Below are positions 33,130-45,232 of a DNA stretch of 64,000 nucleotides, one piece after another. Source of the stretch: Aldrovandia affinis (lineage: Eukaryota > Chordata > Actinopteri > Notacanthiformes > Halosauridae); assembly GCA_029706075.1 (NCBI GenBank), contig JAINUG010000173.1, positions 682,001 to 746,000 of the forward strand, given 5' to 3'. The notes beneath the pieces are model-generated. The model saw only the letters and a list, made by a program, of their open reading frames with translations. It did not search any database and was not told the DNA's origin. Made by a program: the position numbers and the translations under genes. Positions within the stretch are counted from its first letter, which is position 1. Each line of letters begins with the position of its first letter.

Positions 33130-33855
33130 CAGGTAACTGCCAAAATAAAGGAAACACCAACATAACACCATTCTTCCATCATAAATTCATTTATCAATTT
33201 TAATTTATTTGTTTATTTGTCAGGGCATGGCAAAAAGCATTGTTACAATGTCCAAATAACAAGCATCAGATGCACTGCATTAAGTGTTCATAGGAAAATA
33301 CTAATTTCCAACACCGGTCCCCAATAAACTACAGAAAAATAAAAGTATGTATCAAAAAATAAAATCAAAACAACATGCACATCCACTTAATACAGTACAA
33401 TAACAAATAATAGCACTATAATATGACACTACATATAAATTAGCCAGTGACAGTCAACGGAATGAACATCCCTGCTGACCACGCCCATTTATGAAATACT
33501 GTGCTTTTTGGACTGAACTCTTCACATGAATGCCTAATAAAACTTACGATAAGCATGAATCACATCAAAACAAAGGGCACATGTTACTCTTATTCCTTCC
33601 AATATCCTAATCAACTAATCCTATAGAGATTTAAATATTTTTTTCAAAGTTTCACTAACCCAATGTATCGTTAAATAAACTGAAAAATTCTGAAATTTCA
33701 TAATTAATCATTCATTTTTGAGATGAATAACAAGGCGGTAAAAGAGAATATTTGGTGTCGTTGATGGTGGTGTAACATGCTGTCTCAGGTGCTGCTCCAG
33801 AATCTCCCATAAGTTTCCAATTGAAATATGGTGACTGAGATGGCCATGGCATATA

Positions 33856-35899
33856 CGGTCGGTCTATAAATTTCATGGTAGGTTAATCTTAACAGTGAGA
33901 GACAGAATATTTTAAAAAAATCCCAGAAAATCCCATTATATGAATTTTAAACATTTATTTGTGTTTTATTGAGGAAAATAAGTATTTCACCCCCTAGCAA
34001 AACAGCAAGAATTCTGGCTCCCACAGACCGGTTATGTGACCAGGAGGCACACAGATTAGTCCTCTTACTTAATTAGTACTCCTAATTAAGTACTCGTTAC
34101 CTGTATAAAAGACAACTGTCCACAGAATCAATCAATGAATCAGATTCTAACCTCTCCACAATGGGCAAGACCAAAGAATTGTCTAAGGACATCAGGGACA
34201 AAATTGTAGACCTGCACAAGACTGGAATGGGCTACAAGACCATTGGCAAGCAGCTTGGTGAGAAGGAGTCAACTGTTGGTGCGATAATTAGAAAATGGAA
34301 GAAACACCAATTGACCATCAATCTCCCTCGGTCTGGGGCTCCACAGAAGATCTCACCTCGTGGAGTGAACCTGATCATGAAAAAGGTGAGGGAACAACCC
34401 AGAACTACACGGCTGGAGCTTGTTGATGATCTCAAGGCAGCTGGGACCACAGTCACCAAGATGACCATTGGTAACACACTACGCCGTAATGGATTGAAAT
34501 CCTGTAGTGCCCGCAAGGTCCCCCTGCTCAAGAAGGCACATGTACAGGCCCGTCTGAAGTTTGCCAATGAGCACCTGGATGATTCAGAGGAGGCTTGGGA
34601 GAAAGTGCTGTGGTCAGATGAGACTAAAATTGAGCTCTTTGGCATCAACTCGACTCGCCGTGTTTGGAGGAAGAAAAAAACTGCCTTGGACCCCAAGAAC
34701 ACCATCCCCACCGTCAAGCATGGCGGTGGAAACATTATGCTTTGGGGCTGTTTCTCTGCTAAGGGCACAGGACGACTTCACCGGATCGAGGGGAGGATGA
34801 ATGGGGCCATGTACCGGGAAATCTTGGGTGAGAACCTCCTTCCTTAGAAACCTCTGTATACGCTTTCATTTCATCTAGACTGGACTATTGTAACTCACTG
34901 TTTACCTGCCTTGACAAAGGTTATGTGGACCGCCTTCAACTCATCCAAAATGCTGCGGAAAGGCTACTCACTAAATCTAGGAAGTCGTGTCGCATCACCC
35001 CCATCCTAGCCTCTCTGCACTGGCTCCCAGTACACTTCAGGATTCACTTCAAAGTTCTGGTGTTCACCTACAGAGCTCTCCACGGTGACACCCCTGCCTA
35101 CATCTCCGAGCTTCTCCATCAGTACTCGCCCAGTCGTTCCCTGAGGTCCTCCGACTTGGAGCTCCTGGCGGTGCCCCAGACCAGGTTAAAAACCAAGGGG
35201 GACAGAGCTTTTGGGGTGGTTGCCCCAAGGCTCTGGAATGCCCTCCCCCAGGACTTGAGAACCTCGCCCTCTGAACCAATGTTAAAAAAACTGTTAAAAA
35301 CCCACCTGTTCAGACAGGCATTTGACCATATTTAGCCTAGTTTGCTGCTGTTTGTAACGTTGTTACGTTTGTTGACTGTACTGTATCATTAAGTGTGCAC
35401 TTTTTATCTGAGTACTGCTGTTTTGTTTTTTAATTGTATTTTTTACTGCTGTGAAGCACTCTGTGCATTCGTGCTATGAAGGGCGCTATACAAATAAAGC
35501 TTTACTTACTTACTTACTTCCCTCAGCCAGGACACTGGAAAATGGATTTCTAAGGATTTGGAGAGGATCTGCAAAGAGGAGTGGGCCAAAATCCCTCCTG
35601 GGATCTGCGCAAACTTGGTGACCAACTACAAGAAACGTCTGACCGCTGTGCTTGCCAACAAGGGTTTCTCCACCAAGTACTGAGTCATGTTTTGCTAGGG
35701 GGTGAAATACTTATTTTCCTCAATAAAACACAAATAAATGTTTAAAATTCATATAATGTAATTTTCTGGGATTTTTTATATATATTCTGTCTCTCACTGT
35801 TAAGATGAACCTACCATGAAAATTATAGACCGTTCCTTTCTTTGTAAGGGGGCAAACTCACAAAATCAGCAGGGGGTGAAATACTTATTTTCCCCACTG
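33856..35899 (+). mobile_element. Inner Tc1-like transposon with transposase, split by a LINE
   Basis: The transposase starts at 34161 with [20 protein letters not shown]. Two helix-turn-helix regions follow ([40 protein letters not shown]), then the first catalytic aspartate in [13 protein letters not shown] and [20 protein letters not shown], open to 34847. Most of the region with the second and third catalytic acids is deleted. After a Rex1 insertion, the C-terminus resumes at about 35526 ([34 protein letters not shown]). The right end has the full terminal repeat, ending CCCCACTG before TA (35900-35901). The left end begins inside that repeat (CGGTCGGTCTATAAATTTCA), so about 70 bp are missing. 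The coding part is well preserved, suggesting a comparatively young family. Confidence 0.88.
34847..35519 (+). mobile_element. Rex1-type LINE, severely 5'-truncated, inside Tc1 transposase
   Basis: One open frame from 34925 to 35335 encodes the C-terminal end of a Rex1-like RT: LQLIQNAAERLLTKSRKSCR, PILASLHWLPVHFRIHFKVL, GDTPAYISELLHQYSPSRSL and LKTHLFRQAFDHI. The 3' end GGGCGCTATACAAATAAAGC and a (TTAC)n tail are typical of Rex1. Flanking CTTCC at both junctions is the likely short target duplication; removing the LINE restores the transposase phrase ENLLPS. Confidence 0.88.
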
Positions 35900-36179
35900 T
35901 AGTTCACATCATTTCATGCTCATAAAACCATTCAGTCAAACCACTCGTGCCCTGTGGATGGGGCATTGTCATCCTGGAAGAGTCCACTCCCATCAGGATA
36001 GAAATGCTTCACCAGAAGATGAAGGTGATCGCTCAGAATGGCTTTGTATTTATTGCCATTTACCTTGCCCTCTAAGAGGTTCAGTGGATCTAAACCATCC
36101 CAGGAAAATGCACCCCACACCATAACAGAGCCACCAGTATCCCTCATTTACATGTTTCCTTTATTTTGGCAGTTGCCTG

Positions 36180-37594
36180 TAGTTACCTTTGCCAATGTTC
36201 ATATTTGCATATGTGCAGCACATGAAATCAATGTGCAGCTGTGCACAAACACCCTTGATATTCAGCTGGTGACTTCCCAAAAGACAACCAAATCCATCCT
36301 CCTGGGTCTTGTTGCTTGGCAACATCTGCTCTTTTAGGTCTCTGGGTCGGCTACAGGAATACACACTTGGGCTTAGGTAAGGGGGCGAAATATGTTCCTT
36401 AGAGCCACTTCTCTGAATCACCATGCCAAACATGCCATTATTATCCCGTCCGTCATCAGATAATACAGTGAGGAAAGAGCACATCCATTGACTGATGTTT
36501 TCATGAAGGAATTTAATCTTTAAGTCATGATGCAGTAAGAGAAATCTGAATTATATTCAAAGTACAAAAACAATTCCATATTTACAATTACATTTCCAAG
36601 CTGGAGAAAGTCAGTAAAAGCATGTCAAACAGTCACATAATATTATGTTTTTAAAAAGTTGCACAGGATTTCCTTATTACAATATTGCTTACTTAGGAGT
36701 CTCTGAGAAATCTCACTACAAATAACTTTTCCCTTAAGTGTGATTAATTACAGCAAGTGTTTTGAAAAATAGTAATCCCCTGAGTACAACTGCCAGCCAG
36801 TGCTGCGCTGGCGACCTGCACTCAGGGCAAGTGCCTTTACCGGTTGGGTTACCTGGGGGGCCCTAAAGCAAGTGTTTTTTAATGTCCAACATCTTAACTA
36901 TCATTCATTTCCACAATACCCAAACTCATGTCACTTGCTAAACAAAAATGTGCAATGCTCAGAGAACAATGGTGGAAGGTCTGAGGAAGGTTTTTGACCA
37001 AAATGTTAGCACAGATAAATGTGCAATTGCTATGTGTGTGGGAGTTTATCCTATATGATATGTTGTATTTTTTTCATATGCATCCTTTTTTAAAACAATG
37101 TTTGAAAAATTTACTTTTTACTGGCTAAACAAAAATTTAACACCAACACAAAAAAAATCTAAATGAAGGAGAATGACTCATTGCAATGAGGCTCCACATT
37201 ATAGCATTACATGGCTCATTAAAAGTAATTTTTCTATTGAATGATGGCCCGTGTTGATTTGAAGTGCTCTACCCTCCAATAAAGTCAGGCAATTAATTAA
37301 TTGCTTAACGTGCTGCTCTCTTTTACTGCATTTTAGTTTTTTTTTGGCCAAAGGCATACTTTTATACCAAATCTGAGGTGTATTGTTTATGATCAGCATT
37401 GTATGAACATTATTCACTTTCTCACGTAAATGATTGAATTCACTACATTGAAGTACATATAGAAAAAACATAATGTGAACATGGCTCCACAATCCTGGTC
37501 CCAATATGCTGGGTAAGAGGTGAGTCTTGATTGTACTCGGAGGTACCCTGAGTGTTATGTTAAGCTTTGTGCTGAAACTGGGGGAGTTCAGCTA
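36180..37594 (-). other. casp9 3' flank and UTR; SINE scrap at 36790-36865
   Basis: The segment directly below the casp9 stop (37595) is its 3' UTR, but I could not fix the polyadenylation site by eye. At 36790-36865 an antisense fragment of the tRNA-derived SINE is present: the complement reads CCGGTAAAGGCACTTGCCCT, then GAGTGCAGGTCGCC. Nothing else is recognised. Confidence 0.45.
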
Positions 37595-40500
37595 TCACTG
37601 AGGCAGAGCTTGAAAATAGAATAGCTTGCGTAGGAAGTTGAAGGATCCCGGCATCTGTTTGTAGAGGCCTTTGGCGGAGATCTGGGAGACTTCGTTGTTG
37701 ACCTGGGCACACAAAATTGTAAAAGACAAGATAGAATAAGTTCAGATAAAGGGAATACCATTTCACTTAAGACATATAGCACTTTGCATGGCTGTTGATT
37801 AGTATGAATGTTGTCTGTCTCTTGGGGATGACATTTTCAAAGCAATGCCTCTGCCAAGTGCTCTGAATGAGAGCTCAGACAATGATTCTGTGGATCTCAC
37901 GTGAAAGGCTTCAAAATCGAACAAGCACTACATACTGATCGCTCATTTTATATACTGCCTGGTGCTATAGTGGTGACTTAGGTCTGGCTTTTTACTAGAA
38001 ATGAACAAATTCAGCCTTCTGCTTACACCCAATGTTACATGAGACAATAAGAAAACAGTAAGTAGAAAAAGGATATTGCATGGAAGCCAAATTCGTTTGA
38101 TGTGTTTACATGCCCTGCCAATTGCTTAACATGCTGATATTTATGGATACTGTGTGTAGTAGAAATGTCAAGGCAAAGCAAATAGATGACAACACAGAAG
38201 TTGGCAAAGAGGTTGAGCATGTAGTCCTCGATGATAAATGCCCACCATCATCAGCATGGTCACCAGGTCATTAGTCCCCACATTCTCCTCCAAGATGTTA
38301 TCCAGGGTTTCCACGTACCAGGAGCCTGTCTGTGTGTCTCTCCAGGACACATATCCTGTACAAACGTAACCAAACAACATGCTTGGCCCCAATGAAACAC
38401 ATACATACACACATACACCTGGTTTTGAATGGCATGCTTGAAGCATTCGTGATTATGTGATTTTTCTTGGAGAACTACTGACTGGTGCATGCATGCTGGC
38501 CGCACCCATTCAGAGACAGTGTCATGGATTTCTTAAATATATGTAAGGAATAAACCATGACATGCTGTGCGATCTCAGGATATAAATGCTAATATAATAT
38601 AAATGATCATATTTTGGCAGGTGTAAATCCGGCAAAAAATATAGCTCATTTGCCCAAGTTCAGGAAGTGAACTTGCACATTCATTACTTGCACAGTAGAT
38701 GGCAGCAATGGGCCAAAAAAAACCCAGCCAGGAATCTAAAAACATGAGAGATCTCTATAAAACTGTGTTGGAAATAGGGCTGTGATGGTATGACATTTTT
38801 ACGGTATGATAATCATACTACTCAATACCACGGTTTTCGGTATATCACGGCATCAGTTTTTAAGCAAAAAAAAAGTATCACACAAAGTTTACAACTCGAT
38901 CAGTTTATTGTATGGCTCTTTGCAGATTTATATACCATTTTAATTTAAATAAAACAAAAAATGCAACTGAATATAGTTCACTCCTTGTAATTGTATGTTT
39001 AAATCAATTTAAATCATTTATTGCTTTATCGGTTTATCGGATCTAATACTATTTTTAGCTAATCCCTTTCCCATTGTGGCATAACGTGAAGGATGATGCT
39101 CACAGGTGGAATGCAAGGTTTAACGTGTTCCTGGCCATTACATGTTTCCCACATTCTCTACAGATGGGAAATCCATTATCAACAACAACACCATCTTTTT
39201 TTCTGAATCCAAAGTGAGTCCACACGGATGAACAAGTTAGCTTTTTTGGGGGATATAATTCATCATTACAGACCGCCTCGGCATCAGAATCAGCATCGGA
39301 CATCGCAAGTTTTATAAGGGACTGCAAATGGAGATTTATGCCGTGTAGTTAGCTAGCTAATAACAACTACCTACCAGGGTTGGGAAATGCGAGGGAGCTG
39401 TCTGCATGTGCGCAATCGCATTGGAAACAAAACAAAATGCAAGAACAGCCAAAGAGGTGGTGGGATTAAATTACATTAGCAGACACCCCAGGTCCAGTAT
39501 TACATTATTTAATATAGGTTATTTCGACATTTTAGTAAGGTAATGGTTGAAATCTTTTTTTTCCTGCATTAAAATAGCTTTTGCCACATGATTTACTATC
39601 ACAGTATTGCGTTAAGTTTATGATAGTACTATTTAATATTTTAATATCATGATATACCGTCATACTGATATACCGTCACACCCCTAGTTTGAAATGGACA
39701 TTTATTCCAGTTTATTACATCCTTGTTGCCAAGAACACAGACGGAATTAACATTATAGCAAAAAGCCTGTTAGCTGGAGTCAAGATTAGCTCAAAGTAGC
39801 AATGAAGGGGAAAATAAAAAAGATGCAATTTAACAGCGCTAGCTAGCATTATCAAAATTAATAAGCTTATAAAGTAACTAAGTACAGTACACTATTGTAG
39901 TGAGCTAACTTAGCTAGCTAGCTAATTTACCTAATGATGTATAAAGCCAGCTAGATATCTGATTTGGTGGGATTCGTACTGTAGCTGAGGAGCTAGAACA
40001 TTTTGAGAGTAGTGCTAGCTAGTTAACGTTAGCTAACTTTTCTAGCACTTGCCATGTATATATTACATAGATTTCTAACAAGTCTGGCTAGTAACTTAAA
40101 ACGTATATAAAACATCTGGCAAGATAGCTGCGACTGCCCTTGTGGCATTACATAGTTTCTTGCAAACATTTTTAGCTAGCTAGCTAGCTTGCCAGATAAT
40201 AAGTTACTAGCCAGACACACTAGCAAGCTATGTAATAAACGTTACATACGTGACAAGTGCTAGAAAAGTTAGCTACGTAGCTAGAACGGCTCCAAACTAG
40301 TTTTACCTCTACGATAATGTCAGAAAATTTGAATTGAGTATTCCTCCAAGCTGTGGTATGTATATATATATACACCATTTGACAAATAACCCAAAGGTAA
40401 TTTTTCACAACTTAATTTCTTAACTATCACCAGTTAAGACTGCTGTATCAAATGGTAAATAATTTTTAATATGTTTTCTGCACTTTTAGACAGAACTATT

Positions 40501-43500
40501 GAAGCATGATGCACACATGCATTTACAAGCACTCACCTGCACACAAACACATTCTGACACGTTCCCACACAAAACATACACGTGTGTACACACACAAACA
40601 CACCTGGGAAGGTGGAGTAGGAAACCAGGATATCACTGGGTGTGGGAAGTGTTGCCCTAGCGTCCGGCTCATCTGACATACTGAGGGAGTCACTGCTGGA
40701 GGACATGGGAAGGGCATCGGTCTGATCATCCACACCACCCATTGAAGGTTTGAACTCATCGGGAGAGACCTCAAACCCAGTGTCTCTTTCACCTGGAACC
40801 AGATACAGTGTGATATGTTAGAAACACATGGCACTGTCACTGCTGAGCATGTATTCAATTCTGAAAACAGATGAAATCTTAGTTTATGCAGCAGGCAAGT
40901 AACAATGGCAGCTCAAATAACATACAGTGGCACCTCGGCCCACGAACTTAATCCGTTCTCCAGCCCCAGAAACACTTTTTTAAAACTTTTTTATGGGTTT
41001 ATGTGTGGCAAAAATATAGAAAGGAATGAAAGATAACCTTAATTATAGAAAAATACATTAATACTAAAATAAAACATAATAATTGTACACTTTACCTTTG
41101 TGGTTAATAGTTTCTATTATTTCCTTCTTCGTTTCTACTGTAATACGCTTAGGCTTCTTAACACCACTATCAGTAGCATTTTTCACTTTCTTGGGAGCCA
41201 TAATGAGGGCAAATTTAATGGAAATAGCACAAAAAGAACGTGTATCAAAGGAGAACACAACGATGAACGATGTAAACAACGCTGAGTACTAAGCACAACT
41301 GACGCTATGCGCGACACGCTACGGCGAGAAGCCCGCGAGTTTGTGTGTTTGTGCGTTCGTGCACCGAGGGCTTGTTCGCGGGCCGAGTGAAAATTTGTTC
41401 GGAAAGTGTGTTCGTGGGCCGATTTGTTCGTGAGTAGGGGCGTAGCGCGGGCCGAGGTTCCACTGTATTTAGTTTATCCAGGGGTAGAACCAACATGCTT
41501 CAGTAAAGTAACTTAAGGAAAACTAAAAGTAACTTTTAATAACTAAGGCTAGAATCAAATTCAAAATTTGAATGGATACTTATGCATTAATGTTAGGGTA
41601 ATCTACTTGTTAACAAAATGCTATGTAATGATCTTTGGATCTAATAATAAAAGTATTAAAACGGGTTCACGCAGCGGAAACTCCTGATTGGCGGGAGATT
41701 GGATTTCAGTACTGTACATCTTTATGCTTCTGTAAAGTGCCTTGCCCTTTCACTTTAAGTGGGTGGCCACTATTCCAGCTATATTTCTGTTACATTGCAG
41801 CAATGTTGTGTGAAGGTTAAATGATGGCTGGCGAGGCGGTTGCTTGCCTCCTCCACAGGCCTGAATGAAGAAGAGCTTGGGCTTGCCCTGCAGAGAGGGG
41901 CAGTGCTGGCCATTGAGGTAGCTGGTGATGTTCTGGACTGGGACTGAAGGCCCGTCCACTCCATGCACGGCACCAGGGAAGCGACTATGGCTCGCCTAGG
42001 GACAAATAATCCAGAGTAATTTTGTAAGACAATGAAAGGACCAGTTCAAATACATACTCACTGCTAATATTACTTTAAATGAGTATAATTCACATAAGTT
42101 CTATACATGGGGAACTGCATAAAATACATTAAATAAACAACAGTGATATTAAGTATATTTGTCTTAACAAATATGGGCCTGAGGGTTGGAGAAGACATTA
42201 ACAGTGGGTGTCTTACCTCAGTGCCATGTGACAGGACGATCACCACACAACAGTCATATTTGGAATGATCTACCTTTGAGAGGTCTGACAGTTCTTGTTT
42301 TATTTGCTGCATCGAACAGAGAAAAATGACAATATGTGGACTACATGGACAAAACCAGAAAACAAAATGGAAGCACTTTCTGTATGGCTTGAATATCAGT
42401 TAATTATCAAAAGAATATTCAATCAATTGTCATACCCTTTGTTTGAGGTTTTTCTTGACAAGGACAACAAAGTTGAGGGACTTGAAGCGTCTTTCCAGCC
42501 GGTCACAATCTATATCAGAGCCCTTACGATTATTCAGCTCAGACTGAGGTTCAAAATCCACATTGTTTATGATCAGGCAGTGCCCACATGGGCTTGCATC
42601 CATCTTGTAGTTCTGCAACAACGGTAAATTGGACCTGTTTACATAACTCCATTTGGCTTCCTCTTGAGTATGGGAAATTGAGACAGAGTACAGTGTGGTA
42701 AGTGTTGGAAATTCATGGCTATATTATATATGGAGTGCTGTTTTCATTAAAAATGCATTAGTAATATATAGCTAGCTGGGTTGCTGCTTTGCTAATACTT
42801 CAAGGCTTTGCTCAAACAAACAGGTCCACCCATTGCATTGATTATTGAATGCAAGTTTGTGCTTATTACGCACATAATTATTTTTGAGAACCACTGCTCT
42901 GGTTGAATTGATAAGAAGATACTAGATACTTGATAGATACTAATGTAAGTATTTCTTGACAATCCGACGAGTATGGCAAATTACCTGGATACTGTCCCGT
43001 CTCTGTCTTCCAATTGGCCTAGGGGATAATTTGCCCTTTTCTTGGTCTAAAACAACATGGGTTAGGAAAAAAGGTTCTCAACTGAAGGTATGCAATTCCT
43101 GGAGTCCACACAAGTGCTGTTTTTAATCCAACATCCACCCCTTCATTACTTGAGACATGGACATTTTGGTCAGTTTGATTCTTCTTCTTTTTTTTTGCAA
43201 AAGATAAATCACAGTTACATTTTTATTTGTGCCATGTATTCAATAAAAATGCTCAAAAACCATTCATAAGAACATACATGCACTGATAATTTATCTGACT
43301 GATTAGGCTATTGGGGACTAACTGAAACTGGAATTCTAAACACAAAGCCTCCAGAACTGTGTTTGACACTACTGCACTAAACCAATTCCTGTTTAAAAAA
43401 AACACTCCTTGAGATGTCTTGTTCACAAATGTTTTTTAGTTTATATATAAACTAGGATGTACTCTACTGTATGTGACCATTATATATGATATTGATATTA

Positions 43501-44786
43501 TAATGATCACTTACATGGTGAAGGAAGAGGATCTAATTTTGTGGGATGCACAGTCACATCTGGTTGAGGGGTGATGTCAACTCTGTCAGGCATGTCCTTG
43601 GGTTTGTCTGTCAAACAAAGATGGTACAAAAATTTCAATTTTAATTAAACTATAATTTACTATCTCTATCAGGGCTGATATTATTCCTCATTGGATGCAA
43701 CTACAGAATAAAATAATAAGCAACTTTGATAGTAATTCTTACTGTCATATGGATATTTCACTCATATGCATATGTAGCGGATGAGCTCTGGTACGTGAGC
43801 GTCCGCTACAGAAAGTGACGTGGATAAGAGTGTGATTAGTTCCCGGAGTTACGGACTTGAGTCTTTAGCTCAGCGAGCTAAATCGCTCTCTTGTCGCATC
43901 GAGATCCCTCGGTTCAAAACTTGCTGGGCGCATAACCAAACTCTGTTACATTGGTGCCGTGACTCGGATGCTACGACTGCTGGTAATCGGTCGGGCCGTG
44001 GTTGCTGCCGATAAGAGGAGTTTCGGACTTGAGTCTTTAGGGAGCTAAATGTAGCGGATGAGCTCTGGGCGCATAACCAAACTCGTACATTGGTGCGTCC
44101 GCTACAGTAATCGGTCGGGCCGTGGTTGCTGACGTGGATAAGAAGTGATGATTAGTTCCCGGAGTTACGGACTTGAGTCTTTAGCTCAGCGAGCTAAATC
44201 GCTCTCTTGTCGCATCGAGATCCCTCGGTTCGAAACTTGCTGCGGGCAGAACCAAACTCCGTTACACATACATGCACTGTGTAGGCCCTAGGCATATGAA
44301 TAAAAATAAGAGTGAAGGAAGCCTGAATATGCACTCACTAAGTGGCATAGGCAGAAGAGTAGGCCGCACAGGATTGGGCACAGATGGCCGGGGTGAGTCC
44401 CCATCCAGTAGTAAGTGCACCACGTGGTCCTGTCTAGTCTCCTGAAGGCACTCCAGGAAGGCTGGGAACGCCCGGCTCCCACGGGTCTCCAGGTCTCTCA
44501 CTAGTTGCCTGGCCTGGTTCCGACGGGTCCCTGCACTCTGCATATACAACACAGCACAAGAAGTTTTAACATAGGGGCTCCAAAGAGGAGTTTTACACTG
44601 ATGATGGGTCTTGGACTGTAGATAAAGCACTGTTTGGAAACATGCAGCCTCTACCTGTATTTCATCTATCATATCCTGGGTAAAAACCCCCCTCGACAGT
44701 AGTCCATCATACAGCATTGATGGGTCTAATTCCTGAACGAGATTGGACCGATTGCTCTGAAGAATCTTCTTGTGCCTGGCGTCCAT
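37595..44786 (-). CDS. casp9: Caspase-9 (apoptosis initiator cysteine protease), ten coding exons
   Basis: Exons on the minus strand, read 5' to 3': 44786-44655, 44537-44339, 43607-43515, 43046-42985, 42612-42436, 42306-42217, 41995-41848, 40792-40604, 38355-38246 and 37702-37595. Phases agree at every junction and total 1,308 nt (435 aa; human is 416). Residues 1 to about 92 form a CARD ([36 protein letters not shown]), which recruits the protein to Apaf-1. The protease domain shows [12 protein letters not shown], catalytic His248 in LSHGTE and catalytic Cys298 in FFIQACGG. The small subunit follows with [20 protein letters not shown] and [11 protein letters not shown]. The family activates caspases-3 and -7 after cytochrome c release. 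EPD344 fits the inter-subunit cleavage site, but the linker after it is shorter than in human. Intron 7 has a GC donor (AG|GCAAGC). The bases before the ATG look like an acceptor (TTCCATTCACAG), so a noncoding first exon probably lies upstream. Confidence 0.95.
38775..39686 (-). mobile_element. hAT element (BED zinc finger) in casp9 intron 8
   Basis: A 912-bp insertion with ends TAGGGCTGTGATGGTATGA (left) and the complement TAGGGGTGTGACGGTATATC (right). The 8-bp flanks GTTGGAAA / GTTTGAAA (38767-38774, 39687-39694) differ by one base. The minus strand from 39327 encodes a BED-type finger: [14 protein letters not shown], then [20 protein letters not shown], with W/F, C-x2-C and a final H. The catalytic and dimerisation regions are gone, so it is non-autonomous. 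Confidence 0.85.
40925..41465 (-). mobile_element. Tigger/pogo-like deletion derivative in casp9 intron 7
   Basis: Ends CAGTGGCACCTCGGCCCACG (40925) and the complement CAGTGGAACCTCGGCCCGCG are near-identical and flanked by TA (40923-40924, 41466-41467). On the minus strand, from about 41201, the element encodes [20 protein letters not shown], then [10 protein letters not shown]. This is the basic start of a Tigger-type transposase DNA-binding domain, followed by noncoding sequence. Only the N-terminus survives. The right part is GC-rich with repeated TTCGTG phrases. Confidence 0.8.
43773..44266 (+). mobile_element. TRIM-like miniature LTR element in casp9 intron 2
   Basis: The left LTR 43773-43950 begins TGTAGCGGATGAG and ends CTCTGTTACA. 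It is followed at once by a primer-binding-site-like sequence TTGGTGCCGTGACTCGGATG (43951-43970). About 100 bp of noncoding interior follow, including the purine run GATAAGAGGAG. The right LTR 44050-44266 starts with the same TGTAGCGGATGAGCTCTGG and ends GTTACA. CATA flanks both ends (43769-43772, 44267-44270). There is no coding capacity. Each LTR contains a tRNA-like stretch with an A-box (TAGCTCAGCGAG, 43866-43877) and a B-box-like GGTTC[A/G]AAAC (43911-43920, 44227-44236). The right LTR is rearranged: pieces of the LTR end, PBS and interior are inserted near 44069-44130. A short hairpin TGTAGCGGA...TCCGCTACA spans 43773-43810. Confidence 0.65.
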
Positions 44787-45103
44787 TCTGTGAATGGAAA
44801 GTGGGCATAGGATTTTGAGTAATTTCACACAACCAGACAGTGTGGCAATGTGTGACTGGCAAACCACTAAGGCAAGACTGAACATTGCATTAACCTTCAG
44901 AATTTTGATTCAGTCCACAGGTTTCAATATCAATTTGTATTAAATTAGCTTCTCAATTAATGTACTTTTTCCACTTTCAGTATAGGAATACCACACATTA
45001 CTTTTGATTTAGCATGATTAGAGTTTAAATAATCTCTAGAATAATTTTCCTACAATGATTGCTCAAACTCTGGCTTGAACTAGCCTAAGATCAACTATAT
45101 TGG

Positions 45104-45232
45104 TTCCCTGTGGCTCAGTTGGTAGAGCACAGCGTTGGCAACGCTTAGGTTGTGGGTTCAATCCCCACTGGGGCCACATATACTTCATTACTGTAAATCG
45201 CTTTGGATAAAAGCGTCTGCTAAATGGCATAT
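45104..45232 (+). mobile_element. HpaI-like tRNA-derived SINE in the casp9 upstream region
   Basis: A tRNA-like head (GTGGCTCAGTTGGTAGAGCA A-box side; GTGGGTTCAATCCCCACTGG B-box side) is joined to the LINE-type tail CTGTAAATCGCTTTGGATAA, AAGCGTCTGCTAAATGGCAT. This is the architecture of fish HpaI-type SINEs mobilised by L2-like LINEs. It is not a tRNA gene: no acceptor stem closes around it. Confidence 0.88.

Larger units (their letters stand above)
33130..36179 (-). mobile_element. Outer Tc1-like transposon of a three-level nest
   Basis: Inverted ends starting CAGGTAACTGCCAAAATAAA (33130) and, at 36179 on the other strand, CAGGCAACTGCCAAAATAAA differ at one position. TA flanks both sides (33128-33129, 36180-36181). 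The minus strand encodes parts of a Tc1 transposase: GGSVMVWGAFSWDGLDPLNL and FQDDNAPSTGHEW at 36147-35932, including the second catalytic aspartate. A C-terminal piece near 33855-33760 (SQSPYFNWKLMGDSGAAPET) lies on the far side of the inner insertion. An unassigned AT-rich segment (about 33190-33560) lies in its left part. It is dead by insertion and truncation. Confidence 0.8.

Noticed and set aside
44262-44885. A single 207-codon minus-strand protein
   Set aside because: It reads through casp9 intron 1; the two CARD parts are separate exons with consensus splice sites.
45104-45175. Possible tRNA gene with GTGGCTCAGTTGGTAGAGC
   Set aside because: Directly joined to the L2-type SINE tail; this is an HpaI-like SINE.
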